Shown here in pieces: positions 35,383 to 43,951 of a stretch of 64,000 nt of DNA. This DNA comes from Pedobacter metabolipauper (GTDB lineage: Bacteria; Bacteroidota; Bacteroidia; Sphingobacteriales; Sphingobacteriaceae): the NCBI RefSeq assembly GCF_004362715.1, contig NZ_SNYC01000003.1, forward strand, positions 249,601 to 313,600. The letters are read 5' to 3'. A program made the translations under genes and the position numbers. Position 1 is the first letter of the stretch. The number at the start of each line of letters is the position of its first letter. The notes under the pieces were generated by a model, which made no database searches, was not told where the DNA came from, and saw only the letters and a program-made list of their open reading frames with translations.

Positions 35383-36855
35383 ATGAAACACATAAAACAA
35401 CTTTTTCCAGCATACATATTTGGTTTGCTGTTGTTGTTTTCCTCTTGCAATAAATGGCTGGATGTAACACCGAAAACGCAGGTAAAAGAGGAAGCCCAAT
35501 TTAGTGGCAAACAAGGATTTATTGATGCTTTATTCGGTATTTATCAAAATTCTGCCCGCCAGACAGGATACGGAAGAAATCTTACTTATGGATTGCTGGA
35601 TATTTTAGCTCAACGCTATGAAAATAAGTCTATTGCCAGTACTTTATATGCTAAGTTGTCAACCTATCAATATACTGACAGTGAAGTTCAAGCAGTTGTT
35701 GATGCTGTTTTCACAAATTCTTACGGCAGTATTGCACAAACAAATTATGTGCTTAAGAATGTGGACAATGGCATTTTGGATGAAACAAGCCGCCGCATTG
35801 TAAAAGGCGAATCTCTTGGAATGCGCGCATTTTTGCATTTTGACCTGATCCGTCTTTTCTCTGATATCTATGCCAGCGGTGCAAATGCTTCCACCCCTTC
35901 CATTGCCTATTTAAGAGAATTTACGGTAACTTCAAATGCCAGGGTATCTTTGGGTGCTGCACTTGATCTTTGTGAAGCTGATCTGAAAGCTGCAGAAGAA
36001 TTATTATCTGTTAATCAGAATATAGACCTTATTCCTGACAACCAGGGTAGTACAAATGCCGATCTTTTTCTTCAATACCGTCAAAATCACTTAAATTATT
36101 GGGCAGTTAAAGCTACACTAGCAAGACTTTATCAATTTAAAGGTGACAAGGTTAATGCTTTAAAATACGCTACAGAAGTAATCAACAGTCAGAAGTTTAA
36201 ATTTGTTAATCAAAGTACTTTAATTGTTGATCCTGTACAGGTAACTTCTGATCTTACATTCAGCACTGAGCATATCTTTTCTATCTACGTGTCTGACATA
36301 AAATTGGCTGCTGATGATGTGTTTAAAAATACAGTAGCTGCTGGAGAATCAACCGATCTATGGTCTACAAGAACTTCTCTAAATGCTGTATACCAACCAA
36401 CATTAGCAAACCATGCTTCTGATATACGTTCTACTACAGCTTCTAAAAGCTTATGGAATGTAGTATCCGAGAACATCATCTACACCAAAAAGTACTGGAA
36501 TGAAAATGCCGCCAACGTAAAACAACGTTTAATTCCTGTAATTAAACTGGCAGAGATGTATTATATCGCTGCAGAATCGTCAGCAACATTAGAAGATGGT
36601 ACCCGGTATTTAAATGTGGTAAGAACCAATAGGCTGATTCCTGAAATTCCTGTGCCTGCCAGCAGTGCAGCATTGGATACTGAAATTTTGTTGGAATACC
36701 GTAAGGAGTTCTATGCAGAAGGCCAGTTGTGGTTTTATTATAAGCTTAAGAATCTGGCCACCATTCCCAACGGAACAGCTACGGTTACGATGAGTAAAGC
36801 AAAGTATATTTTTCCATTACCTAATACGGAATTAGAGTTTGGATCATCCAATTAA
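35383..36855 (+). CDS. RagB/SusD-family nutrient-binding lipoprotein
   Basis: This 490-residue surface lipoprotein has lipobox FSSC (Cys22) followed by NKWLDVTPK, typical of SusD proteins. The TPR-like helical architecture shows in repeated ALRFEADLIRLF-type segments (GMRAFLHFDLIRLF, about 147-160) and the conserved C-terminal RKEFYAEGQLWFYYKL. It caps the SusC barrel and captures ligand. It is in the same operon, 24 bp downstream of susC. Confidence 0.95.
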   Translation: MKHIKQLFPAYIFGLLLLFSSCNKWLDVTPKTQVKEEAQFSGKQGFIDALFGIYQNSARQTGYGRNLTYGLLDILAQRYENKSIASTLYAKLSTYQYTDSEVQAVVDAVFTNSYGSIAQTNYVLKNVDNGILDETSRRIVKGESLGMRAFLHFDLIRLFSDIYASGANASTPSIAYLREFTVTSNARVSLGAALDLCEADLKAAEELLSVNQNIDLIPDNQGSTNADLFLQYRQNHLNYWAVKATLARLYQFKGDKVNALKYATEVINSQKFKFVNQSTLIVDPVQVTSDLTFSTEHIFSIYVSDIKLAADDVFKNTVAAGESTDLWSTRTSLNAVYQPTLANHASDIRSTTASKSLWNVVSENIIYTKKYWNENAANVKQRLIPVIKLAEMYYIAAESSATLEDGTRYLNVVRTNRLIPEIPVPASSAALDTEILLEYRKEFYAEGQLWFYYKLKNLATIPNGTATVTMSKAKYIFPLPNTELEFGSSN

Positions 36856-36865
36856 TTTTAAACCT

Positions 36866-37561
36866 ATGATTATGAAATTGATTATAAAAAAAGGCCTTTT
36901 GATGTTGGCAGCCGGGTTGCTGTTTGCATCTTGTACCAAAGATAAAGATCTGTTGTTTAATGAGCCTACTGCTATTTATGTAGTAGCGCTTCCAGATAGT
37001 GTAGATTTTTCATTTGCTACCACGCCAACCAGTGTTATTTCTGATACCCTCTTTATGACTTACCGGATCATCGGAAATGCAGCTCCGCAAGATCGCACCA
37101 TAAATCTGGTTGCAAGGGATGGCGCCACTGCAAAAGCCGGTTATCATTACAAACTGGGTCCAGCGGTTGTAAAAGCTGGTGAGTTTGCCGCTGAAGTTCC
37201 TGTATATGTTTATCGTAAAGCCGGCCTTAAAGACAGCACAGTACAGGTAATATTTGATATTAAAGAAAATGCAGATTTTAAAACGGGTTTTCCTACCAGG
37301 TTGCGGTATAAGTTAACGCTTACTGATATCCTTCAAAAACCATCCAATTGGGAAACCACCTGGAAAACTTATTTTGGAGAATATTCTGAGGTTAAATTCA
37401 GGTTCCTGCTTTCTGTTACCGGCAGAACGGTTTGGACTGGCGCTGTATATCCCGGAGACTCCCGTTTCTTAGCTGGAAGAGCTAGAAATGCATTGTTAGA
37501 ATACAATCAAACCTATGGTGCGCTGATTGATGAAAACGGTGTTGAAGTATCTTTCCCTTAA
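36866..37561 (+). CDS. DUF4843 lipoprotein
   Basis: This lipoprotein has a lipobox FASC and about 231 residues from the ATG at 36866; an in-frame ATG at 36872 is equally possible. The frame is open from 36839, but that start would overlap susD and precede the signal peptide. The body looks like an immunoglobulin-type beta domain (about 40-150, ending in RLRYKLTLTDIL) followed by a segment starting at PSNWETTWKTYFGEYSEVK. DUF4843 proteins are standard members of SusCD loci with a PKD-like lipoprotein. They are presumed surface-exposed accessory binders. Confidence 0.85.
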   Translation: MIMKLIIKKGLLMLAAGLLFASCTKDKDLLFNEPTAIYVVALPDSVDFSFATTPTSVISDTLFMTYRIIGNAAPQDRTINLVARDGATAKAGYHYKLGPAVVKAGEFAAEVPVYVYRKAGLKDSTVQVIFDIKENADFKTGFPTRLRYKLTLTDILQKPSNWETTWKTYFGEYSEVKFRFLLSVTGRTVWTGAVYPGDSRFLAGRARNALLEYNQTYGALIDENGVEVSFP

Positions 37562-37597
37562 TTATTTATTCTTTAATTATTATATAGTACTAAGAAG

Positions 37598-39151
37598 ATG
37601 AATTTTAAAAATAATAAAATATTAAGTGCCTTATTGCTGTTGACATTGACGTATACAACAGGCTGCTATAAGGACAAAAGCAATGATGGGCTAACCCCGA
37701 TCAATACTGTACAAATAACAGATCCATTAACAGCTGGTACAGTTACCGTTTTTCAGGGTGATGTTTTAAGGTTAAAGCCAACACTTACCTTAAGTATGAC
37801 TGAAAAAATGGATAAGCTGGAATTTTCATGGTTGGTTTATAATAGCAACGGACAAATCAGTTTAGCTTCTCCCAGAGCCGTAATTTCTAATCAATATGAG
37901 TTAAATTATCTAATCCAGGGAGAGCCATTTATATTGGGTGAACCTTACATTGTGCGTTTAGCAGTTAAGGATACAGAGACCGGTGTGATCTCCTATATCA
38001 ATTATAAAGTTTCTATAGGTAATAAATATGGAACTGGATGGCTTGTTTTAGAAGATAAGGCTGGTAATGGAGACTTGTCGTTTATTTTCCCGGATAGCAC
38101 TGTTGAACATCAAATTTATTCAAGCAGAAATACAGCCCCGTTGGTTGGTCCTAAAAAATTAGAACTTACACCATTTGTCATCACTGATGGAATATCTGAT
38201 GTTGGAAAGAGACTATATATTCTGGCTGAAACCGGAAGTCAGGAGTATAACTATCTGACCATGGTTAAGAAATTTGATTACGGATTTGAGTTCTATATTG
38301 CGCCAACCATTCAGAAACCTACTGTTATGACCTGGTTAAGTACCACTTCTGGAAGTACAAGGTCTGCAAATATTGGTATCGTGATCAACAATGGCAAAGC
38401 GCATTCGAATCTTGTAGGTGGTTTTCCCGGTACTAAGAAATGGGGTGATATTGCGTTGACCCCTCAGGGGACTACCAACTACTCATTGGCACCTTATGCC
38501 GTTGGTGGTCCTGGCGTTGCAGCAATGATCTATGACAATACTTCAAAACGCTTTTATAATATTATCGCGTTTAGCAATACACCTGGGGCAGGATCTCTTA
38601 CTGCGTTCCCAGCTATTGCAAATACACCCGGACAATTTGATCTGAACAATGTTGGTAAGACCATGATATTTCAGGATTCTTCTGATGTGGTACATACCTA
38701 CAACTCAGTGATGAAAGGTGACGATAATCTGCCGTATTTATATCGCTATAAAACGGCAAATACCTCTACAGCTACACCTAACTTGTCGATTAGCAATATT
38801 CAGATGAACGCTCCTGGTATTTTAAACTACACTGCTGCAGCCAGCTCTACTAATACCGGCCATATCTATTACAGTAATGCCAATGTAATCTCGAGATATG
38901 AGGTTGGTTCTAATTCCATTGTTGAAACATATACTTTCCCCGCCGGTGAAAACGTGACCGCCATAAAATATGCGAAGTACAATTTTAATGACAAAGAAGC
39001 CGTTAAGAGAGCAAGATTAGTTGTTGGTACATGGAATGGTACTGAGGGTAAACTCTATTATTTTGCACTCAGTCAAACCGGTAGCATTGGTTCATATACC
39101 AAACAATTTACTGGTTTTGGAAAGATTGTAGATCTTGCCTACAAATACTAA
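37598..39151 (+). CDS. PKD-like family lipoprotein
   Basis: This 517-residue lipoprotein has lipobox TTGC (Cys23). An N-terminal immunoglobulin-like domain (about 35-145, with EFSWLVYNSNG and IVRLAVKDTETG) precedes a C-terminal region of repeated strands that may be a beta-propeller (about 150-517). It follows DUF4843 in the operon by 36 bp, the usual order for this family. It is probably a surface protein that helps bind the ligand of the SusCD pair. Confidence 0.82.
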   Translation: MNFKNNKILSALLLLTLTYTTGCYKDKSNDGLTPINTVQITDPLTAGTVTVFQGDVLRLKPTLTLSMTEKMDKLEFSWLVYNSNGQISLASPRAVISNQYELNYLIQGEPFILGEPYIVRLAVKDTETGVISYINYKVSIGNKYGTGWLVLEDKAGNGDLSFIFPDSTVEHQIYSSRNTAPLVGPKKLELTPFVITDGISDVGKRLYILAETGSQEYNYLTMVKKFDYGFEFYIAPTIQKPTVMTWLSTTSGSTRSANIGIVINNGKAHSNLVGGFPGTKKWGDIALTPQGTTNYSLAPYAVGGPGVAAMIYDNTSKRFYNIIAFSNTPGAGSLTAFPAIANTPGQFDLNNVGKTMIFQDSSDVVHTYNSVMKGDDNLPYLYRYKTANTSTATPNLSISNIQMNAPGILNYTAAASSTNTGHIYYSNANVISRYEVGSNSIVETYTFPAGENVTAIKYAKYNFNDKEAVKRARLVVGTWNGTEGKLYYFALSQTGSIGSYTKQFTGFGKIVDLAYKY

Positions 39152-39180
39152 TTATAAAAATACCCCTCATCATAAACATC

Positions 39181-40314
39181 ATGCAAATGCAAATACAAAA
39201 GATTAAAAGCAGACTTTACAAAAAAGCATGCCTTACCGTATTAAGCCCGTTCCTGATTATTGGAATGGCTTCAGCGCAGAAATCGGGAACTTATGAAGTT
39301 ACCGGTAAGCTGGACGGGCTTGGCAATGAAATGGTTTACCTGACTGGTGATTACGACGGTAAGAAACTTGCCGACTCCGTTCTCGCTGCTAATGGTGCAT
39401 TTACCTTTAAAGGTACTACTCCAGGTGCTCTTTTTTATGGTTTACGCTTTGGTAAAAATAAATACATGGCTTTACCGCTGGATGTGAACGAGAAGGTTCA
39501 GATCACCGGTAATATTAATAATTTAGCCGCTGCAGATGTTAAAGGGGCAAAAATGCTTCCTGTGTGGAAAGAATGGACCAAAGGATGGGGTGCTATAACT
39601 GCCCGTGCTGGTCAGCTTTATCAGATTCTTGACAGTGTGAATAAAGTTGGAAAAGATGGCGACAGATCTTATGCTGATGCTGAATTTAAAAAGCTGGATC
39701 AGCGCCTTGTAGATTCTGTAGAATCTTTCGTGAAAAAACATCCTGAATCCCCGGTTTCTGCCTATGTAATTATTGATCGCTTTATCAATTATCCAAACCC
39801 TGAAAAAGCTGCAAGCACGTATGCCGCATTAGCTCCCGCTGCTAAGAATTCTATTTATGGTAAACAACTGGGCGAATCATTAAGAATTAGCGCTAAAACC
39901 GGTATTGGCATGAAGCCAGATTTCACCTTGCCAGACAGAGATGGGAAGCCTTTAAAACTTTCTTCTTTAAAAGGTAAAGTGGTATTGGTTGATTTCTGGG
40001 CAAGCTGGTGTGGTCCCTGCCGTAAAGAAAATCCAAACCTGGTAAAAGCATACGCAAAATACCATGATAAAGGATTTGAAATTGTTGGCGTTTCATTAGA
40101 TGATAAAAAGGAAAACTGGTTAAAGGCTATCGATGCCGACAAGTTAACCTGGCTTCATGCTTCTGATCTTAAAGGGTGGAAAAGTGACCTGGCTGCTGAA
40201 TATGGTATTAAATCTATTCCAGCGAGTTTCCTTGTTGATGCAGACGGAAAGATCATTGCCAAAAGTCTTCGCGGTGAAGACCTGGAGAAAAAACTGGCAT
40301 CCATATTTAAATAA
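39181..40314 (+). CDS. TlpA-family thiol-disulfide reductase with DUF4369 domain
   Basis: This 377-residue periplasmic protein has a signal sequence ending near SAQ (about residue 31), a DUF4369 beta domain (about 37-125), a helical linker and a C-terminal thioredoxin fold. The active site is WCGPC (C277 and C280). The cis-Pro loop is SIPASFLVD. It probably keeps cysteines of exported proteins or of the imported ligand reduced. It follows the PKD-like gene by 29 bp and ends at a strong terminator. Confidence 0.92.
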   Translation: MQMQIQKIKSRLYKKACLTVLSPFLIIGMASAQKSGTYEVTGKLDGLGNEMVYLTGDYDGKKLADSVLAANGAFTFKGTTPGALFYGLRFGKNKYMALPLDVNEKVQITGNINNLAAADVKGAKMLPVWKEWTKGWGAITARAGQLYQILDSVNKVGKDGDRSYADAEFKKLDQRLVDSVESFVKKHPESPVSAYVIIDRFINYPNPEKAASTYAALAPAAKNSIYGKQLGESLRISAKTGIGMKPDFTLPDRDGKPLKLSSLKGKVVLVDFWASWCGPCRKENPNLVKAYAKYHDKGFEIVGVSLDDKKENWLKAIDADKLTWLHASDLKGWKSDLAAEYGIKSIPASFLVDADGKIIAKSLRGEDLEKKLASIFK

Positions 40315-40331
40315 ACGAAATTACTGTTCCA

Positions 40332-40379
40332 AAGTACACGCCCCCAAAAAGTTAATTGCTATTTGGGGGTTTTGTACTT
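40332..40379 (+). terminator. Terminator after TlpA gene
   Basis: CCCCCAAA (from 40341) pairs with TTTGGGGG (40362-40369), followed by TTTTG. An outer AAGTAC (40332-40337) with GTACTT (40374-40379) extends the stem. It closes the SusCD operon part. Confidence 0.85.
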
Positions 40380-40410
40380 AATATGGTGTCCTTTTTAATT
40401 CCTCAATTTA

Positions 40411-40467
40411 TAATTGCTCCGGTAATTAAAACATTAACTGTAATTGCTGCGGCAATTGAAAAATTAA
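40411..40467 (+). repeat. Two 27-bp direct repeats next to a start codon
   Basis: TAATTGCTCCGGTAATTAAA and its continuation (40411-40437) and TAATTGCTGCGGCAATTGAA and its continuation (40441-40467) are 30 bp apart. Each contains an inverted repeat (AATTGC with GCAATT in the second). They end 5 bp before the next gene's ATG, so they may be a tandem operator. Confidence 0.6.
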
Positions 40468-40471
40468 TCCT

Positions 40472-41740
40472 ATGAAATACCTAAAGTCCTTATTTTTAAT
40501 ATTCGTCATTCTTTCTGTTCAGCAGATCAATGCACAAACGGCTAAATCTGCCGATCCACTAAAAGCCCATATGGACAGCTTACAAAAGGGTGTAGAGAAT
40601 GAGAAAGATCCTGCCAAAAAGGAAGTTCTAGCCCTTGCTTTCATTAAAAAATTATCTGGAGAAACAAAAGAAGGTATTGCTATTCGGGATAATATCAATT
40701 TGAATGTGGCGATGGCTTATGCGAATGCAAAGAATCCGGATAAAGCATTGGCCTACGCCAGCAGCTTTGAAACTACAAGCTGGGTGGGCGAGGGGCGCTC
40801 AAGGGTTGCCCTGGCACTCATCAGGAATGGCTTAATAGATCCGGCCGGCCTGTTGCTTAAAAAAGCAATAGAATCTACTGAACCTTTTTTAAAGGTTGAG
40901 CGGACTACTGATTATGGCAAATTTGCCGCCGCCTCTGGATACCGGTATTATTGTACCGACTATGCTGATGTACTTTTCCGTCAGGGTAAATATGAAGAGG
41001 CCCTAAAGTTTATTAAAATTGCACATGCCGCTTTTCCGGAGACAAAAGGTTCTGTAAATGCTATCTATGCCCAGACTTTGGTAAAACTGAACAGGTATCC
41101 AGAAGCTTTTACCCTTATAGATGAAGCCGTAAAGCGCGGGCAGGCAACAACGGCTATAAAAGGATTGATGAAAGAAGTGTATGTTAAAGCCAAAGGTTCT
41201 GAATCAGGTTATGCAGCTTATGAAGCAGATGTTAAAAAACTGTTTGCCGAACAAACAAAAGCCCAGCTGGCTAAACAGATGTTTAAAGAAACTGCACCAA
41301 CCTTTTCCTTAAAAGACCTTGATGGTCATACCGTTTCTACCGAATCACTAAAAGGTAAAACCGTTGTTCTTGATTTTTGGGCTACCTGGTGCGGTCCTTG
41401 TAAAGCCTCTTTTCCTGCTATGGCGATGGCAGTAAAGCGTTATGAAAGTGATACTACCGTTAAATTCCTGTTCATACACACTATGGAATATAGTGATCAG
41501 GCTACAGAAGAAGCAAGAAGCTATATTAAATCAACAAAATATCCTTTTCAGGTACTTATGGATCTTAAAGAAAAAGGCGTAAAAGGAAATAAGGTTGTTG
41601 ACAGCTTTAAAACATCTATGATCCCTGCAAAATATGTGATCGATAAGAATGGTAATCTGCGTTTTAGAATGATCGGTTACCATGAAGGGGATGATGCAAC
41701 ACTGGAACAGATTACGGCAATGATTGAATTGGTCAAGTAA
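40472..41740 (+). CDS. TlpA-like thioredoxin with helical repeat domain
   Basis: This 422-residue periplasmic protein has a signal peptide (about 1-22, ending NAQ). A helical TPR-like region (about 30-260, with AMAYANAKNPDKALAYASS and VLFRQGKYEEALKFIK) precedes a thioredoxin domain with WCGPC (C307 and C310). The fold after the active site includes MIPAKYVIDKNGNLRFR. It is downstream of the SusCD locus but behind a terminator, so it may have its own promoter. A structured hairpin starts 7 nt after its stop. Confidence 0.87.
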   Translation: MKYLKSLFLIFVILSVQQINAQTAKSADPLKAHMDSLQKGVENEKDPAKKEVLALAFIKKLSGETKEGIAIRDNINLNVAMAYANAKNPDKALAYASSFETTSWVGEGRSRVALALIRNGLIDPAGLLLKKAIESTEPFLKVERTTDYGKFAAASGYRYYCTDYADVLFRQGKYEEALKFIKIAHAAFPETKGSVNAIYAQTLVKLNRYPEAFTLIDEAVKRGQATTAIKGLMKEVYVKAKGSESGYAAYEADVKKLFAEQTKAQLAKQMFKETAPTFSLKDLDGHTVSTESLKGKTVVLDFWATWCGPCKASFPAMAMAVKRYESDTTVKFLFIHTMEYSDQATEEARSYIKSTKYPFQVLMDLKEKGVKGNKVVDSFKTSMIPAKYVIDKNGNLRFRMIGYHEGDDATLEQITAMIELVK

Positions 41741-41746
41741 TTAATT

Positions 41747-41843
41747 ATAAGCAAATAAAGCATTTCTCTTCTCAGGCTGCATTAATTCCGATGAAGAATC
41801 GGAAAGAACGCTAGGCCTGCTCTGAGAAGCTGTATTTGCTTAT
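41747..41843 (+). ncRNA. Structured hairpin element, copy 2 (after thioredoxin gene)
   Basis: Nested pairing: ATAAGCAAATA (41747-41757) with TATTTGCTTAT (41833-41843), 11 perfect pairs; CTTCTC (41768-41773) with GAGAAG (41824-41829); AGGC (41774-41777) with GCCT (41815-41818), or CAGGC with GCCTG; TTCCGAT (41786-41792) with ATCGGAA (41798-41804), loop GAAGA. The 35-nt core 41779-41813 is identical to copy 1. The arms differ from copy 1 but keep pairing. Confidence 0.65.
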
Positions 41844-41879
41844 CAAATTCTTACATTGTTAGGAGGATAGTTAAAAGCT

Positions 41880-42066
41880 GATTTATGATGGATTATTAGG
41901 TTCATGGTGGATTGTCAGTGTATGATTATTAGTGCGTGATTATGGTGGGGTGTTAGTGCGTGATTATGATGGATTATTAGTTCATGATGGATGTTAAGTT
42001 CATGATTATGTTGGATTGTTAGTGTATAGTTATGATGTATTATTAGTTCATAATTTATATGGAGCA
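41880..42066. repeat. T/G-rich degenerate tandem array, downstream of thioredoxin gene
   Basis: It is built of variants of GATTATGATGGATTATTAG and TTCATGATGGATTGTTAGTG, with irregular 18-26 bp spacing, again nearly lacking C on the plus strand. It occupies the same place relative to hairpin copy 2 as the array at 28896 does to copy 1. From 42067 to the next ATG (42217) I see nothing distinct. Confidence 0.75.
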
Positions 42067-42216
42067 TTGTTATTCTGAAATTTGATCGGATCCTTTTTGT
42101 CGATTAGTAAACAGCTTCTGTCGTTTTATTTTTGTTCTTGGTAGTTGGGTGGCTTTTCGGTATGATCTGCGGCATGTGGTTTGAATTATCCTTGACAGAT
42201 AACAAACACACATATT

Positions 42217-42720
42217 ATGAAAAGAATCATTTTAGCTGTTATTTTTGGAGTAGCTTCATTAAGCAGCATCAGTACTAAAGCTCAGATTAATTTGAGTATC
42301 AATATTGGTTCACAACCACAATGGGGACCATCAGGTTATGACCACGTGGAATATTACTATCTGCCAGACATCGAAGCTTATTATAATGTTCCTGCCAAAC
42401 AGTATTATTACCAGGATAATGGCAGGTGGATCCACACCAGCAGCTTGCCGGCAAGATACAGGAGTTATGATTTGTACAGAGGTTATAAAGTAGTGATGAA
42501 TTCCCCTAAACCTTACTTATCTCATAACAATAATGTTAAGCAGTATAGTAAATATAAAGGCAACAATGGTAAACAAATTGCGATCCGTGACAGCAAGAAG
42601 AATAGCAATGACAGAAATCACAGCAGCTATGCAAATGGAAGAGCGCAAAGACCAGAGGTTAAAAGGAATGATGACAGAAACTCAGGTAATAATAATCAAA
42701 AAGGTAACCGTAGGGGATAG
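42217..42720 (+). CDS. Secreted Tyr-rich protein with basic disordered tail (paralogue A)
   Basis: I do not recognise a function. It has 167 residues with a signal peptide (about 1-22, ending TKAQ). A compact Tyr/Pro-rich region then begins INLSINIGSQPQWGP and includes GYDHVEYYYLPD (about 23-105). The Asn/Lys/Arg/Ser-rich tail (about 106-167) is probably disordered. The first region is closely shared with the protein encoded at 43236-43754 on the other strand. It is probably periplasmic or surface associated. It is followed by a terminator. Confidence 0.85.
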   Translation: MKRIILAVIFGVASLSSISTKAQINLSINIGSQPQWGPSGYDHVEYYYLPDIEAYYNVPAKQYYYQDNGRWIHTSSLPARYRSYDLYRGYKVVMNSPKPYLSHNNNVKQYSKYKGNNGKQIAIRDSKKNSNDRNHSSYANGRAQRPEVKRNDDRNSGNNNQKGNRRG

Positions 42721-42746
42721 TTAAGACATATCAACTAAGTTATATT

Positions 42747-42776
42747 AAGCAGGTGCTGGAAGGTGCCTGCTTTTTT
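42747..42776 (+). terminator. Terminator after paralogue A
   Basis: AAGCAGG (42747-42753) pairs with CCTGCTT (42766-42772) within a longer imperfect stem, followed by six T. Confidence 0.85.
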
Positions 42777-42827
42777 ATTGGTAATTTATCAGCTGGTTTT
42801 ATTGGTGAGCTTTTTGTTATGAGTCAA

Positions 42828-42962
42828 TTATTTAAAAACCCAGTAGCCCAATGCCAACCAGATCAATCCCTTGATCAAAAAGAATAAAAATCCCCAAACT
42901 CCAATTCTTTTCAACCATTTTAACACGGCAGTTTTTTTATCAGGTGAAGGTTTCGTTTCCAT
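42828..42962 (-). CDS. Small membrane protein (44 residues)
   Basis: A complete short frame reads METKPSPDKKTAVLKWLKR, then a hydrophobic segment (about 21-43: IGVWGFLFFLIKGLIWLALG) and ends YWVFK. It has a charged amphipathic N-terminus and one transmembrane helix, a layout expected of a real small membrane protein. The ATG at 42962 lies between the two secreted paralogues. Similar tiny proteins occur in Bacteroidota, but I assign no function. Confidence 0.6.
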   Translation of the reverse strand: METKPSPDKKTAVLKWLKRIGVWGFLFFLIKGLIWLALGYWVFK

Positions 42963-43118
42963 AATACGTTATAAAAAATGATTTTACAGCTATAGCAAAA
43001 ATAGGTAATTTGTAGATTAGTTGTTGGTTGTGATTAGGAAATTATTGATGGCGTATTCAAACACGATTTCGCAATAGCTCCCCCAGTGGAATTCAATTGA
43101 TGGAGCCAGCCTAAACTT

Positions 43119-43156
43119 AAACGGTGCTTTCGGATATCAATCCAAAAGCACCGTTT
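43119..43156 (-). terminator. Hairpin downstream of paralogue B
   Basis: AAACGGTGCTTT (43119-43130) pairs with AAAGCACCGTTT (43145-43156), and GGAT with ATCC inside. It is 80 bp past the stop of the minus-strand gene at 43236. The T run is weak, so transcript protection is also possible. Confidence 0.65.
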
Positions 43157-43235
43157 AAATCAACTGATATTAAGAAGTACATCTAAGTTTAACTTATCTT
43201 ATATAACGCTGTTAATCATGATCTGACTGATTAGA

Positions 43236-43754
43236 TTAACCACGTCCTCTTCTTCCGTCATTTCTATTGTTATGGTTATTTCTTCTGTGGTTGCGACCAT
43301 CATCTTTTTTTCTGTAGCTGCGGTTGTCGTTATTTCTATAGTTCTGGTTGTGAGATCTGTAAACTTTTTGTTTAACCGAATAATGCCGCCTGTCGCCATT
43401 CCAGTTGTGCCCGGCATTGTATTTTGCCTTATAGATATGGTGGCTTGCATATGGCCTTGGCTCGTTGATTACATATTTGCGACCTGAATGCAGGTTATAG
43501 CTGCGGTATCTGGATGGCAGGTTTCGGGCATGTACCCAACGGTTGCCACTGTAATAAATGAATTTTTTAGTCGGCACATAGTAATAACTTTCTACATCCG
43601 GCAGGTAATAATAATCTACATGGTCGTAACCCCGTGGTCCCCATTGTGGTTGAGAACCAATATTAATGCTCACATTGATCTGAGCTTTGGCAGGAACAGT
43701 TAAGGCCGTTGTTGCTGCAAATCCCAGCATGCCTAATAAAACTAGCTTTCTCAT
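43236..43754 (-). CDS. Secreted Tyr-rich protein with basic disordered tail (paralogue B)
   Basis: This 172-residue protein has a signal peptide (about 1-24, ending AKAQ). The folded region INVSINIGSQPQWGPRGYDH onward is about two-thirds identical by eye to paralogue A at 42217-42720. The tail (about 115-172) is rich in Asn, Arg, His and Asp (for example HNQNYRNNDNRSYRKKDD). Function is unknown; the tail could bind metal or a polyanion. The two copies point toward each other on opposite strands, suggesting an inverted duplication. Confidence 0.85.
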   Translation of the reverse strand: MRKLVLLGMLGFAATTALTVPAKAQINVSINIGSQPQWGPRGYDHVDYYYLPDVESYYYVPTKKFIYYSGNRWVHARNLPSRYRSYNLHSGRKYVINEPRPYASHHIYKAKYNAGHNWNGDRRHYSVKQKVYRSHNQNYRNNDNRSYRKKDDGRNHRRNNHNNRNDGRRGRG

Positions 43755-43911
43755 TTTGTATGAATTAAGGTTTCAAATGGTTATGGAACAAGCAAGGCTG
43801 CGTTTCATAACGTTAATTATTGTGTGTGTAATATTAAATTCAAACTTGGTGCCATAACTATAATTGTAGCCCCAACGCAGTATTAATAACGCACAAATGG
43901 TTATGTTTGTA

Positions 43912-43919
43912 TTTCAAAT
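43912..43919 (+). promoter_or_regulatory. -7 promoter box TATGTTTG before gatB
   Basis: It matches TAnnTTTG, 33 bp before the gatB ATG. No clear -33 box. Confidence 0.45.
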
Positions 43920-43951
43920 ACATGTTTAATAAAGTTAACCACTGACTATAA

